Shown: positions 17,786-26,477 of the stretch, in pieces
Position numbering within the stretch: position 1 is the stretch's first letter
Layout of the letters: each line of letters starts with the position of its first letter
Assembly: GCA_051000815.1 (NCBI GenBank)
Contig: JBPCNX010000060.1
Span: 62,001-126,000 of the forward strand
Direction: 5' to 3'
Length of the DNA: 64,000 bases
From: PSRF01 sp051000815
GTDB taxonomy: Bacteria > Acidobacteriota > Blastocatellia > Pyrinomonadales > Pyrinomonadaceae
Notes under the pieces: model-generated
The model's input: only the letters and a program-made list of their open reading frames with translations
What the model was told of the DNA's origin: nothing
Databases searched by the model: none
Position numbers and translations under genes: made by a program

Positions 17786-18003
17786 GCAGGCGGCAGGAGG
17801 CAGTGCGCAGTAGGCAGAAAGCCGTAGGCAGAAAAAGAAAAGACAAGGGGTAAGAAATTTAGCCACGGATAAACACGGATGACACAGATCCGGAATTGCT
17901 TATTCTGATCCGTTGAATCTGCGTTAATCCGCGGCTAATTATTGTTTTAGGTACCTTCTGCTTTCTGCCTTCTGCCTCCTGCCTCCCGCCTCCCGCCTCC
18001 TGC
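17783..18003. repeat. Heptad repeat locus E (inverted pair enclosing a second inverted repeat)
   Basis: The left arm (17783-17834) has AGGCAGG-type units, and the right arm (17955-18003) the complementary CTCCTGC / CTTCTGC units. Nested inside is a separate imperfect inverted repeat of about 30 bp (17861-17890 with 17907-17936) of the form AGCCACGGAT...ATCCGCGGCT. The locus lies between convergent genes. Confidence 0.88.
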
Positions 18004-18010
18004 ATTCTGA

Positions 18011-19234
18011 TCATTCCGCACGCTCGGGCGGCGGCATCACCGCGGCGAAGTCTCCGGCGAATCTCAAGGAGTAATTGTTCAAGAGTTCCTGCACGCGTTC
18101 CAGCTTTGGCGAACGCACAATCAAACCGGCGTGATGTTTCTTCTTAACCCGGTAAACAACTTCGGCATCGTCGTATGCTGATGTATCCGGAAACTCCTGT
18201 TTAGCCAACGACAAAACGATCCCTGCATACTCTCTTCGCTGCGGCGTGATTCTGCGAATGCGACCATCCGAGAGTTCAATCCTCGCCCATTCCCGCCAGA
18301 GGTTAACGCCCGAAGAAGCTTCGAGGACTTCAGAAATGTAAGCACCGCCAACCCGCGCCGCGATCTCCAAAAAGTAAAATGTACCATCAGCGGCGCCCTT
18401 GATGAATTCCGCATGGGCCGCGCCCTCTTTCAGACCGAGGGTTCTCACGAGTCTGCGGTTGTTGGCGAGCAGGACCTTCTCATCCTCCGAACCGCGCGTC
18501 ACGGTATGGGATAGATATGCCCCACCCTTGTGTGCCACATCCATTGGCGGTCGTCCATACTGATTCACTCCGGCAAAGATCACCCGTCCATTACTGACGA
18601 CCGAATCAACATGGAAAACTTCTCCGGCAATAAACCGGGCGAGCAGGTGATGCGCGGAGCGTTCGCGCAAACGTTCACGGCTGTCCATTTCATCGAGTGC
18701 CTGCCAAACTTCCCCTTCCTGGTTCACTCTTCGGATCCCGATCGCCGAAACATCTGAACGCGGCTTGATGATCCACGGTGGCGGCACTCTTTCCATGAAG
18801 TCTCGAATGACGTTGTAGTTCAGGAGCGGAACAAAGTCCGGGACTTGTACTCCTGCCTCGCGCGCTTTAGCACCCATTGCGCCCTTGTCCCGGAATAGCC
18901 GCGCGATGGCGCTGCTCATGCCCGGCAGACCAAAGTGATCGCGGATTTGGGCGGCGGTGATTACATCAAACTCCTCGAGGGCCACTACCCGGTCAATTTG
19001 GGTTTGTCTTCCCAGCAAGCCCAGCAAGTGAATGAAAAGCTCCAAGTCGGCATCGTTAGGCAAGGCAATGAGATCGGCCAAACTTTCGCGCGGCCAGTCT
19101 TCTCCCAACATCTTCTCCTTGGTCACAAGCACCACTTGATTGCCGCGGCTCTTGCACTCACGAATAAAATCGACGCCCTTAAAATATGTCGCCAAACAAA
19201 TGATGTTCAGAGGTTTGTTTACTTTCTCCGACAT
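18011..19234 (-). CDS. ATP-grasp domain protein
   Basis: A 407-residue protein. The N-terminal Rossmann-like part (NIICLATYFKGVDFIRECKS) is followed by the ATP-grasp fold: RDKGAMGAKAREAGVQVPDF, PPWIIKPRSDVSAIGI, FHVDSVVSNGRVIFAGVNQY and the metal-binding FLEIAARVGGAYISEV. Such enzymes ligate a carboxylate to an amine or thiol through an acyl-phosphate; the substrate cannot be told from sequence. It resembles stand-alone carbamoyl-phosphate-synthase-like ligases used in dipeptide or cofactor biosynthesis. It is monocistronic here, convergent with the DUF2071 gene across repeat locus E. Confidence 0.8.
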   Translation of the reverse strand: MSEKVNKPLNIICLATYFKGVDFIRECKSRGNQVVLVTKEKMLGEDWPRESLADLIALPNDADLELFIHLLGLLGRQTQIDRVVALEEFDVITAAQIRDHFGLPGMSSAIARLFRDKGAMGAKAREAGVQVPDFVPLLNYNVIRDFMERVPPPWIIKPRSDVSAIGIRRVNQEGEVWQALDEMDSRERLRERSAHHLLARFIAGEVFHVDSVVSNGRVIFAGVNQYGRPPMDVAHKGGAYLSHTVTRGSEDEKVLLANNRRLVRTLGLKEGAAHAEFIKGAADGTFYFLEIAARVGGAYISEVLEASSGVNLWREWARIELSDGRIRRITPQRREYAGIVLSLAKQEFPDTSAYDDAEVVYRVKKKHHAGLIVRSPKLERVQELLNNYSLRFAGDFAAVMPPPERAE

Positions 19235-19262
19235 TTAGCTCGCTAATGGGAAGAGGAGTTTA

Positions 19263-19527
19263 CGATCCACGAAGTCGCACCAAGCAACACGAAATAGGTT
19301 AGTGATATTTCGTGTCATTTGGTAGATCGTCCGTCGTGGACTAACGACATCCTCTCGACCCAAACTGCTTGGTATTCGCTAACTATAACGCTTTGCTGAG
19401 GCAGGGTCACCTGTTAATGTATGCAGGCTCTGGAGTCGGCCTTCGTCACGCAAACTGTTAGTTTGCGTCCGATCTGATAACCATGCTCTGCTGGAAACAC
19501 CGATCCGCAAACTTAACAGTTTGCGTT
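19263..19527. repeat. Intergenic inverted repeats: GATCCACGAA-type element and GCAAACT palindromes
   Basis: An inverted repeat (outer CGATC at both ends, inner ACACGAAAT with ATTTCGTGT, 19263-19332) is the same type as the better preserved one at 34985-35050. Downstream are two palindromes around 19450-19471 and 19507-19527 (ACGCAAACT...AGTTTGCGT and reversed). No gene is seen between 19235 and 19537. Confidence 0.6.
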
Positions 19528-19537
19528 ACATTGACTC

Positions 19538-21106
19538 ATGATCTTCAAAGGACCATTCCCACAGGTAAGTATTCCGGAAATTTCGCTGACGCAGTTTGTG
19601 CTCGGGCGTGCCGCGGAACTTGGTAGCAAGCCGGCACTGATCGAAGGCCCGACTGGGCGCGTGATCACTTATGCCGAGCTTGCCCGCGCAATTCAGCGCA
19701 CCGCCGCCGGCCTGGCGAAACGCGGATTCAAACAGGGCGATGTATTCGGGATTCTCAGTCCAAACGTCCCTGAATACGCGATCGCTTTTCATGCGGTCGC
19801 ATCTCTTGGTGGCATTAACACACCGATCAATCCGCTCTACACAGAACCTGAAATCGCTCATCAACTCAAAGATGCCGGCGCGAAATTTCTGGTGAGCGCG
19901 CCGCAGTTTTTGGCGAAGGCCCGTGGGGCTGCTGCAGCTGCCGGCATTACCGAGCTCTTTGTTTTTGGCGAGGCTGAGGGAGCGATACCCTTTAGTTCAC
20001 TCCTGGACAACGAAGGCGCCGCCCCGCAGGTCAATATCAATCCGCTTGAGGATTTGGTGGCTCTTCCGTATTCGAGCGGGACCACAGGTTTGCCGAAGGG
20101 CGTGATGCTCACTCACCACAATCTAATTTCCAACATGCGGCAGATGGAAGGGCTCGACTATTTCACCGAAGACGACACGCTGCTTTGCGTCCTTCCGTTG
20201 TTCCACATTTACGGCCTGGTTGTGATTTTGAATATGGGCCTGTACATAGGCGCAACGGTTGTAACCATGCCTCGTTTCGATCTCGAACAATTTTTAAAAG
20301 CCATCAGTGACTATCGCGTGACTCTCGCTCATCTCGTTCCACCGATCGTCCTCGCTTTGAGTAAGAACCCGATTGTTGATGAGTACGATCTGTCGACGCT
20401 CAAAGCAGTCTTCTCGGGCGCTGCTCCTCTCGACGAAAACCTTACCCGCGCTTGTATGCAGCGACTCAACCTGCATATTCGGCAGGGCTATGGCATGACT
20501 GAGACAAGTCCGGTCACGCATTCATCGCCAGCCGACCCGGCGCAGGTTAAGCATGGTTCCGTGGGATTTGCCGCTCCCAACACCGAGTGCAAAATCATTG
20601 ATCTGGAATCTGGCGCACCGCTTGGGCCAAATAAGGAAGGCGAACTCTGTGTACGGGGGCCGCAGATCATGAAGGGATATCTCAACCGGCCTGAAGAGAC
20701 GGCCGCGACAATCGATCCCGATAACTGGCTGCACACCGGTGACATTGCCTGTGTCGACGAAGACGGCCACTTCTTTATCGTCGATCGAGCCAAAGAACTG
20801 ATTAAGTACAAGGGATTTCAAGTTCCGCCTGCCGAGCTCGAAGCTTTGCTGTTAAGTCACGAGGCAATCGCCGACGCCGCCGTAATTCCCTGCCCCGACG
20901 AAGAGGCAGGAGAGGTGCCCAAGGCCTTTGTAGTCTTACGCGGAGCCGCAACCGCCGAAGAGATTATGGAATTCGTGGAGCAGCGTGTCGCTCCACATAA
21001 GAGATTGCGGTTCGTGGAGTTTACCGACAAGATTCCCAAATCTCCCTCCGGCAAGATCCTGCGTCGCATGCTGGTACAAGCCGAACGTGAAAAGAGGAAT
21101 GCATAG
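19538..21106 (+). CDS. 4-coumarate:CoA-ligase-like acyl-CoA/acyl-adenylate synthetase
   Basis: A 522-residue ANL-superfamily enzyme. The phosphate-binding loop YSSGTTGLPKGV (about residues 180-191), the GYGMTETSP motif, the WLHTGDIACVDEDGHFFIVDR hinge and the C-terminal PKSPSGKILRR lysine are all present. Such enzymes activate a carboxylic acid with ATP and load it on CoA. Length and motifs resemble plant-type 4CL and long-chain acyl-CoA synthetases; the acid is unknown. The next gene starts at the base after its stop codon, so the two are surely co-transcribed. Confidence 0.88.
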   Translation: MIFKGPFPQVSIPEISLTQFVLGRAAELGSKPALIEGPTGRVITYAELARAIQRTAAGLAKRGFKQGDVFGILSPNVPEYAIAFHAVASLGGINTPINPLYTEPEIAHQLKDAGAKFLVSAPQFLAKARGAAAAAGITELFVFGEAEGAIPFSSLLDNEGAAPQVNINPLEDLVALPYSSGTTGLPKGVMLTHHNLISNMRQMEGLDYFTEDDTLLCVLPLFHIYGLVVILNMGLYIGATVVTMPRFDLEQFLKAISDYRVTLAHLVPPIVLALSKNPIVDEYDLSTLKAVFSGAAPLDENLTRACMQRLNLHIRQGYGMTETSPVTHSSPADPAQVKHGSVGFAAPNTECKIIDLESGAPLGPNKEGELCVRGPQIMKGYLNRPEETAATIDPDNWLHTGDIACVDEDGHFFIVDRAKELIKYKGFQVPPAELEALLLSHEAIADAAVIPCPDEEAGEVPKAFVVLRGAATAEEIMEFVEQRVAPHKRLRFVEFTDKIPKSPSGKILRRMLVQAEREKRNA

Positions 21107-21487
21107 ATGTCACCTGAAATAATTTCCCAAGTTGTACGAGACTATTTCGCTGCCACGCGCGCTATGGATCGAGAGGCCTGGGTGAATACTTTTGCTGAAG
21201 ATGCAGTGAGCTACGATCCGGTGGGCGGTCCCAAAATAGAGGGTCACAAAGGGTTAGCCGCTTTCTTCGATTCGATTACCGGAGCTTTCCGGGAAGTCGG
21301 TTTGAATGCGGAACAGGTTTTCATCGCGGGCAACAGTGCGGCCGTGAAGTGGACAGGACGCGGCGTGAGCAAACAGGGTAACAAAGTTCATTTTGAGGGC
21401 ATAGATATCTTTGAAGTAAATGAGCGGGGTAAAATTCAGACCTTGGACGCATACTGGAATCCCGCGGAGATGATGGCGCAATTGTAG
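21107..21487 (+). CDS. SnoaL-like (NTF2-fold) protein
   Basis: A 126-residue cone-shaped NTF2-like protein: VVRDYFAATRAMDREAWVNT, FAEDAVSYDPVGGPKIEGHK and the closing DIFEVNERGKIQTLDAYWNP. Members act as isomerases, hydrolases or small-molecule binding proteins. It begins immediately after the stop of the acyl-CoA synthetase gene, with no gap, which suggests a function linked to that enzyme's product. Catalytic residues cannot be assigned by eye. Confidence 0.8.
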   Translation: MSPEIISQVVRDYFAATRAMDREAWVNTFAEDAVSYDPVGGPKIEGHKGLAAFFDSITGAFREVGLNAEQVFIAGNSAAVKWTGRGVSKQGNKVHFEGIDIFEVNERGKIQTLDAYWNPAEMMAQL

Positions 21488-21574
21488 AACTCCAAACGTG
21501 ATTGCGTTATATTTGCAGCCTCTCCATTAGTTATTTCGGATCAGTCCCGGCACCATCAGAAAGGAGCGTAGAAC

Positions 21575-22633
21575 ATGCAATCAATTCGCGCCGTAACACT
21601 GGCTGCCCTGGCGGTTTTTGTCCTCATTGTGTTTCCGATTTGTTTGAGGGCGCAAGCTGATATCTCAAGTGCCACTGCGGATTGGGAGAGGCTGCGTCCT
21701 GCAGGCGAGGAATTCGAGATTTTGATTCCAAAGAATTCCGTGGCCGATGTAAGTAAAGAGCCTTATCATAAGATGACGATCACCACGAGGCTCTACTTGT
21801 CCGATCACCCTACCGGTGCTGTGTTCGCGGTAGTGTCGATGTCGGGAATCAAAAGAAATCCGGCACTCTATTCAGATGTTGAACGAATGAATTCGTACGT
21901 TGACGCCTTCAGACGTTGGTTTCCGCCCAGGCTGCGCGGGAAGGAAGCGATGGGAAAGATTTCTTTAGTGGGCACGAAGGCGCTTAATGGCCACACGGGT
22001 CGCACTTATAATCTGGGCGTTGGCACTCTCTCCGGAACGGTGGAGGTCTTTGCGACTCGCAAGCGTTTCTACGCTGTAGTTTTTCTTAACAACAAGAAAG
22101 ACCTCGTTACCAAAGAACGCTTTCTTAGTTCGTTTGTTCTCCCTGAAAAGCAGAACGAGCCGGCGCAAACTGCAGCGGCGGAAAAGAAAGAAGGAGCAGA
22201 TGAAGCTGAACCGGCCACAGCGAATCCCAACGCGCTCAAACGCGAAGGGCAGGCTGCTGCCGGCACCGAAGGCGCCACTGACACGCCGGCTGAAGCCAAG
22301 CCGGGTGAGGCCAGGCCTGGAGACACGACGAACGCGAGTGGTCAAGGGAGGCGCCCCATTTCGGGCGGCATGCTCAACGGTAAGGCGATCAGTTTGCCCC
22401 CACCTGTTTATTCACCGGAGGCCAGAGCTGCCAGGGCGGCAGGCGCTGTCAACGTTCAAATTACAATAGATGAGTATGGAAATGTGATCGCCGCGCGTGC
22501 GGTGGCGGGCCACCCGCTGCTGCAAGCGTCGGCTGTAAATGCTGCATTACAGGCAAAGTTCTCGCCAACCTTCCTGATGGGCGAGGCAGTGAAAGTTTCG
22601 GGAGTGCTTGTCTACAACTTCGTCGCTCAATGA
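21575..22633 (+). CDS. Secreted TonB-C-terminal-domain protein
   Basis: A 352-residue exported protein. A signal peptide (to about residue 27) is followed by a globular domain (35-190). A low-complexity linker rich in Ala, Glu and Pro (about 195-255) leads to a C-terminal TonB-like domain (PPPVYSPEARAARAAGAVNV, VTIDEYGNV-type strand, then LQASAVNAALQAKFSP). TonB C-terminal domains normally contact outer-membrane receptors and transmit energy from ExbBD. Here the N-terminal signal looks cleavable rather than an anchor, so it may be a periplasmic partner rather than a classical TonB. No exbB/exbD neighbours are seen. Confidence 0.78.
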   Translation: MQSIRAVTLAALAVFVLIVFPICLRAQADISSATADWERLRPAGEEFEILIPKNSVADVSKEPYHKMTITTRLYLSDHPTGAVFAVVSMSGIKRNPALYSDVERMNSYVDAFRRWFPPRLRGKEAMGKISLVGTKALNGHTGRTYNLGVGTLSGTVEVFATRKRFYAVVFLNNKKDLVTKERFLSSFVLPEKQNEPAQTAAAEKKEGADEAEPATANPNALKREGQAAAGTEGATDTPAEAKPGEARPGDTTNASGQGRRPISGGMLNGKAISLPPPVYSPEARAARAAGAVNVQITIDEYGNVIAARAVAGHPLLQASAVNAALQAKFSPTFLMGEAVKVSGVLVYNFVAQ

Positions 22634-22678
22634 CCAGGACTTGTTAATGTCGTACTGAGTTGTCTTTCGCAGGATTAA

Positions 22679-23182
22679 ATGCACCGGACACTTAAACGGC
22701 TGGACGCTGCCCACGAAAAACTATTAGCCACGGTCACGCCACTCGCTCCGGGAGTTTTCTCGCGGCGGCCTTCCGCAACCGAATGGAGCGTTGCGGAAAT
22801 AGTGCATCATCTCCGACTGGTTGAGGATCGCGTAATCAAGGAACTGGAAAAACAGTTAGCCAATCCACCTCATAAGTTGGGTCTGCTGCGGCGACTTGTG
22901 CCGATTGCGATCGTCGGGTCCCGCTTAATCAAAGTGAAGGCGCCCCAGGCGACGAATCCCGTGGAAGCGCCGGACAAGGAAATCAGCATCGCCAGCTACA
23001 ACGCCACACGAAATAAGCTTAAGGAACTCTGGGCCAACAGCGGGCCGGAGCGTCTGAAGCAAGTCGTGTTTAGACACCCATTCCTGGGAAACATCAATGG
23101 AGTCGCGACCGTTTCTTTTGTGGGTTATCACGAGCAGCGTCATCTCAAACAGATCCGCGAAGTACTTGGAAAACTCAAATGA
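22679..23182 (+). CDS. DinB-superfamily protein
   Basis: A 167-residue four-helix protein with the DinB/YfiT pattern: RLDAAHEKLLATV, WSVAEIVHHLRLVEDRV (first metal-ligand His) and the C-terminal YHEQRHLKQIREVL (His pair). The fold binds divalent metal and is used by thiol transferases (bacillithiol or mycothiol type) and stress proteins. The reaction here is unknown. It precedes lysA by 28 bp on the same strand. Confidence 0.82.
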   Translation: MHRTLKRLDAAHEKLLATVTPLAPGVFSRRPSATEWSVAEIVHHLRLVEDRVIKELEKQLANPPHKLGLLRRLVPIAIVGSRLIKVKAPQATNPVEAPDKEISIASYNATRNKLKELWANSGPERLKQVVFRHPFLGNINGVATVSFVGYHEQRHLKQIREVLGKLK

Positions 23183-23210
23183 ACATTTCATCGCTGGGAG
23201 CCATCAACGA

Positions 23211-24650
23211 ATGTCGTCTCGCGTAGCCGCAATAAGTCCAGCCTGGGCAATCCCGGGTTATCTCGAGGTAGCCAACGGGCACCTTTCAATCAACGGCGCT
23301 GACGCGCTTGAACTTGTCCGCGAATACGATTCACCGCTCTTTGTCTTCTCGGCGCCTCGCATTCGGTCAAACATTCGGCGCCTGCAACGCGCGGCCGAGA
23401 CCGTTGAGAAACCGATTCGTTTTTTCTACGCCTCAAAAGCAAATTCCAATATGGCAGTGCTGAAAACTGTCCGCGACTCCGGGATCGATGTTGAGGTGAA
23501 CAGCGGCGGCGAACTCTTCAAGGCGCTGAAGGTTGGCTTTCGGCCGGATCAAATCATCTTCAACGGCACCAGCAAGAGTGACGAAGAGCTTGATCAGGCC
23601 GTGAGCGCCGGCATCTACGCCATTAATGTTGATTCAATCTATGAGATTGGTTTAGTCGAAGCAGCGGTGAAACGTTTGCGAGAGCGCGAGAGCGAGCCCT
23701 TGCCGCCAGCTCGCATCACCCTGCGCCTCGTGCCTGAGATTGGCACGCGTTCCCACCTCGGCTTGCAGACTGCCCTGCTTACCTCGAAGTTTGGTATTTC
23801 TTCCTCGGAAGTGTTGGAGGCATTCCGGCGTGGTTTACAGCATTCCGAATTGATAAATGTTTGCGGGATTCACATTCACGTCGGCTCACAAACACCTGAC
23901 GTTGAGCCTTTCGCTGAAGCGTTCCGCAGTATGTGGGAACATCTGCTCACGATTCATCGAGAAACCGGCCACACCCTCGAGCATATAAATCTTGGCGGCG
24001 GCATTCCAGTGAATTACTTGCGCGATCGCACGCAGGCGGATCAACTTCCGGAACATGAGCGCGACATGTTGGGCGCCGATCTGGAACCCGCGGCCGTCCT
24101 GACGGCGGCGTTGCGAATCGCGCGTGAGTCAGCCCGGGAAGTTGCGGCTGAACACCTGCTCGATAAGGTAACGATTCTGCTGGAGCCTGGTCGGAGTGTA
24201 ATCGCGGACGCGGGTTTGGTCTTAACGACAGTTCGGAATATCAAGCGCCGGCCTGAAACCGGGGATGTTTGGCTATTGACGGATGCGGGATACAACCTGA
24301 TGCTCTCGATGAATAATTACAAGTGGTACTACCATTTGATTTCGGCGAGTTCTGCGGAGGCGCTCGCGTCGGAGAACTATAAGGTTGCGGGACCGCTCTG
24401 CGATTCCGGCGATGTCTATTTCGATATTGAACGTGGCGGGCGACTACCGGACTACCGGTTGCTGCCGGAAAATGTGAAGCCCGGTGAAGTGCTGGCGTTA
24501 CTCAATAGCGGCGCCTACTCACTCGCGCAAATGTTTCATTACAACGGTCGTCCCTTGCCGGCGGCTGTGATGATTCAAGAAGACGGGACAGCCGAACTAA
24601 TCCGCAGGCGCGATTCTTACGAAGATCTGGTTACCAACGACGTCTGGTAA
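23211..24650 (+). CDS. lysA: Diaminopimelate decarboxylase
   Basis: A 479-residue PLP-dependent fold-type III decarboxylase. The PLP-binding lysine is Lys76 in FFYASKANSN. Further landmarks are HIHVGSQ, INLGGGIPV, LEPGRSVIADAG and the cofactor/substrate cysteine in GPLCDSGDVYF. It would convert meso-diaminopimelate to lysine in the cytoplasm, although related carboxynorspermidine/ornithine decarboxylases share these motifs. ATG at 23211 is chosen because upstream in-frame codons lie inside the DinB gene. The decaying amine oxidase begins right at its stop. Confidence 0.83.
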   Translation: MSSRVAAISPAWAIPGYLEVANGHLSINGADALELVREYDSPLFVFSAPRIRSNIRRLQRAAETVEKPIRFFYASKANSNMAVLKTVRDSGIDVEVNSGGELFKALKVGFRPDQIIFNGTSKSDEELDQAVSAGIYAINVDSIYEIGLVEAAVKRLRERESEPLPPARITLRLVPEIGTRSHLGLQTALLTSKFGISSSEVLEAFRRGLQHSELINVCGIHIHVGSQTPDVEPFAEAFRSMWEHLLTIHRETGHTLEHINLGGGIPVNYLRDRTQADQLPEHERDMLGADLEPAAVLTAALRIARESAREVAAEHLLDKVTILLEPGRSVIADAGLVLTTVRNIKRRPETGDVWLLTDAGYNLMLSMNNYKWYYHLISASSAEALASENYKVAGPLCDSGDVYFDIERGGRLPDYRLLPENVKPGEVLALLNSGAYSLAQMFHYNGRPLPAAVMIQEDGTAELIRRRDSYEDLVTNDVW

Positions 24651-26054
24651 AAAAGCAACTCGAGCAGCCTCAGAATCAATCGCGTCGGGACTTTCTGAAG
24701 ACATCAGGAGTCGCGGCGGTAGGAGTCCCGCTTTTATTCAGCCCCTTCGTCCAGCGACGAGCTTATTCGTGCATCATTATCGGCGCGGGCCTGTCTGGAT
24801 TGGCGGCCGCGCATGCGCTCAAGCGGCAAAAACCTGCTTGGAATGTCACCGTTCTTGAAGCCAGGGAGCACATTGGCGGTCGAGTCTTCTCTTATAGGTT
24901 TGATCAGAACCCGGAACTGGTTTGCGAGCTGGGTGGCGAATGGGTTGGCGAGAGTCACGAACGCATGAAGGCTCTGTGTCACGATTTTGGAGTTCCACTC
25001 AAGGACCATCGATCGATGCCTGGCTGATGCAAGACGGTAATGTGTCGCGGCCAGGTCGATGTGATTTTTCGCCTCAGGCGAAAGCGGCCTTCGAAAAGTT
25101 CAAGCGGACCTACAAGCGTTATACTGCAAAAGATAAGTTGAAATTGGATCAATACGATGGTGGACCTTGCTGGAGCAAATTGGATTCAGCGAGGATGATC
25201 TGCTGCTGCGCGATCTGCAGGACAGCACTGATTTCGGCGAAACCATTCGCATGATATCCGCCTATGCAGCCGCTGCTGAATACTTCGAATCAAGTCCGGC
25301 CAACGAGATGGATTACAAAATGGAGGGAGGCAATTCTCGTTTAATCGACAAGTTGGTCGCGTCGCTGGGTCGTCAGGCAATCCATACTGCGACGGTTGCG
25401 CAAAAAATTAAGCAGCGAGCCGGGCGAGTAACCGTAACAGCAAGCGGCGCTGACTTTGTTGCCGATGCCTGCATTTGTACAGTGCCCCCGCGCACGCTCG
25501 ACAAGATTGTTTTCGATCCTCCGCTCCCGGCGGTGCAAAGAGCTGCTGCTGAAAAACTTCAGTACGCTCGCATTATCAAGAACTGTGTGCTCTTCCCCGA
25601 ACGTTTCTGGGGCCCGGAAAACTTCTCGCTCGTCAGCGACGTCACATCACACTATTATTTTCACTGCACAAAGGATCAGCCGGGCAAGCAAGGAATTCTT
25701 TGCAGTTACGCAGTGGGCGAAAAGGCGGATGTGCTTGCCTCGCAGAACAATCGCCGTCGCATGGAAATTGTCTCGCAAGATCTGACCCCGCTCGAAAGGC
25801 GCGCGCCGGAACTTGCGCTCGACATTAAGTCTTATGCCTGGCAGCGAGACAAATACATCGAGGGCGCCTATGCATTCTTTCGACCGGGACAATGGTTTAC
25901 TTTGAGGCCGATCCTCGCACAACCATACGGTAAGGTTCTGTTCGCCGGAGAGCATCTGGCCGAATGGCAGGGCTTTATGGAAGGAGCGGTTGTAACCGGA
26001 GAGGCAGCGGCGGCGGAGCTGGCGGGACGGCGGATTCATAGAAGGGTCTCTTAA
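24644..26054 (+). pseudogene. Tat-exported flavin amine oxidase, broken by two frameshifts
   Basis: Three successive reading frames together encode one flavin-containing monoamine oxidase. Frame 1 has a twin-arginine signal (SRRDFLKTSGVAA) followed by the FAD-binding IIGAGLSGLAAAHALK and EAREHIGGRVFSY, and stops at 25027. Frame 2 continues from about 25012 (SIDAWLMQDGNVS), and frame 3 from about 25150 (LLEQIGFSEDDLLLRDLQDS) runs to the C-terminal FAD motif GKVLFAGEHLAEWQGFMEGA. No ATG or GTG precedes the Tat signal; only a CTG at 24644 overlaps lysA. Both shifts have the same direction. Decay is likely, but assembly error is possible because the three pieces are otherwise well conserved. Confidence 0.8.
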
Positions 26055-26060
26055 CATGGA

Positions 26061-26477
26061 TGTTTCAAGTTTCAGGTTTCAATTTCAAGTTTTGGGATTC
26101 AATATTCGCGGCTTTTTCATCTTTTCTCACCGAGGTGAACCATGGCTACATTCAAGACTTTCGAAGACATAGAAGCTTGGCAACGATCCAGAGTACGAAC
26201 AAAGTCGATCTATAAGGTTACTTCGCAGGGCACGTTCGCCAGAGATTTTGGTTTACGAGAATCAAATCTATCTTTGATGACCTTAGTCAATCAATAATTA
26301 AGATCAGCATGATGCTTAGTGGTCTTATAACATATCTTAGCAGAACAGATTTTAAAGGAACCAAGTTCAAACGTTCGAATCTTGACGTTAAAATCTGAAG
26401 ACTCGTTGGTGAACCCAAATTAAAAGGATCAAAGTTCGAGAGGACTTAGAACTTGAAACCTGAAACATGAAACCTGA
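26061..26477. mobile_element. Candidate heptad-flanked four-helix-bundle cassette, decayed (locus F)
   Basis: The left arm (26061-26096) has GTTTCAA / GTTTCAG units and the right arm (26444-26477) the complementary AACCTGA / AACATGA units, both with 7-bp period. Between them is a remnant of an S23-family gene. The left arm starts 6 bp after the amine-oxidase stop, and the right arm runs into the first codons of the APC permease. This repeats the arrangement at 166-728 with a different heptamer. Confidence 0.55.
26142..26398 (+). pseudogene. Four-helix-bundle (S23 family) gene with internal deletion
   Basis: ATG at 26142 after GAGGTGAAC opens MATFKTFEDIEAWQRSRVRT, then IYKVTSQGTFARDFGLRESN, clearly homologous to the start of the intact protein at 260-649 (KFEEIKSWKKSRELTKQIYE...DFKRDFGL). 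The frame stops at 26297. A shifted frame then gives MMLSGLITYLSRTDFKGTKF, matching that protein's C-terminus (GLLSAFMKYLRESNLRGSKY). The central block, including the conserved NIAEGFERG helix, is missing. So N- and C-terminal ends survive around an internal deletion of roughly 55 codons. Confidence 0.82.
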
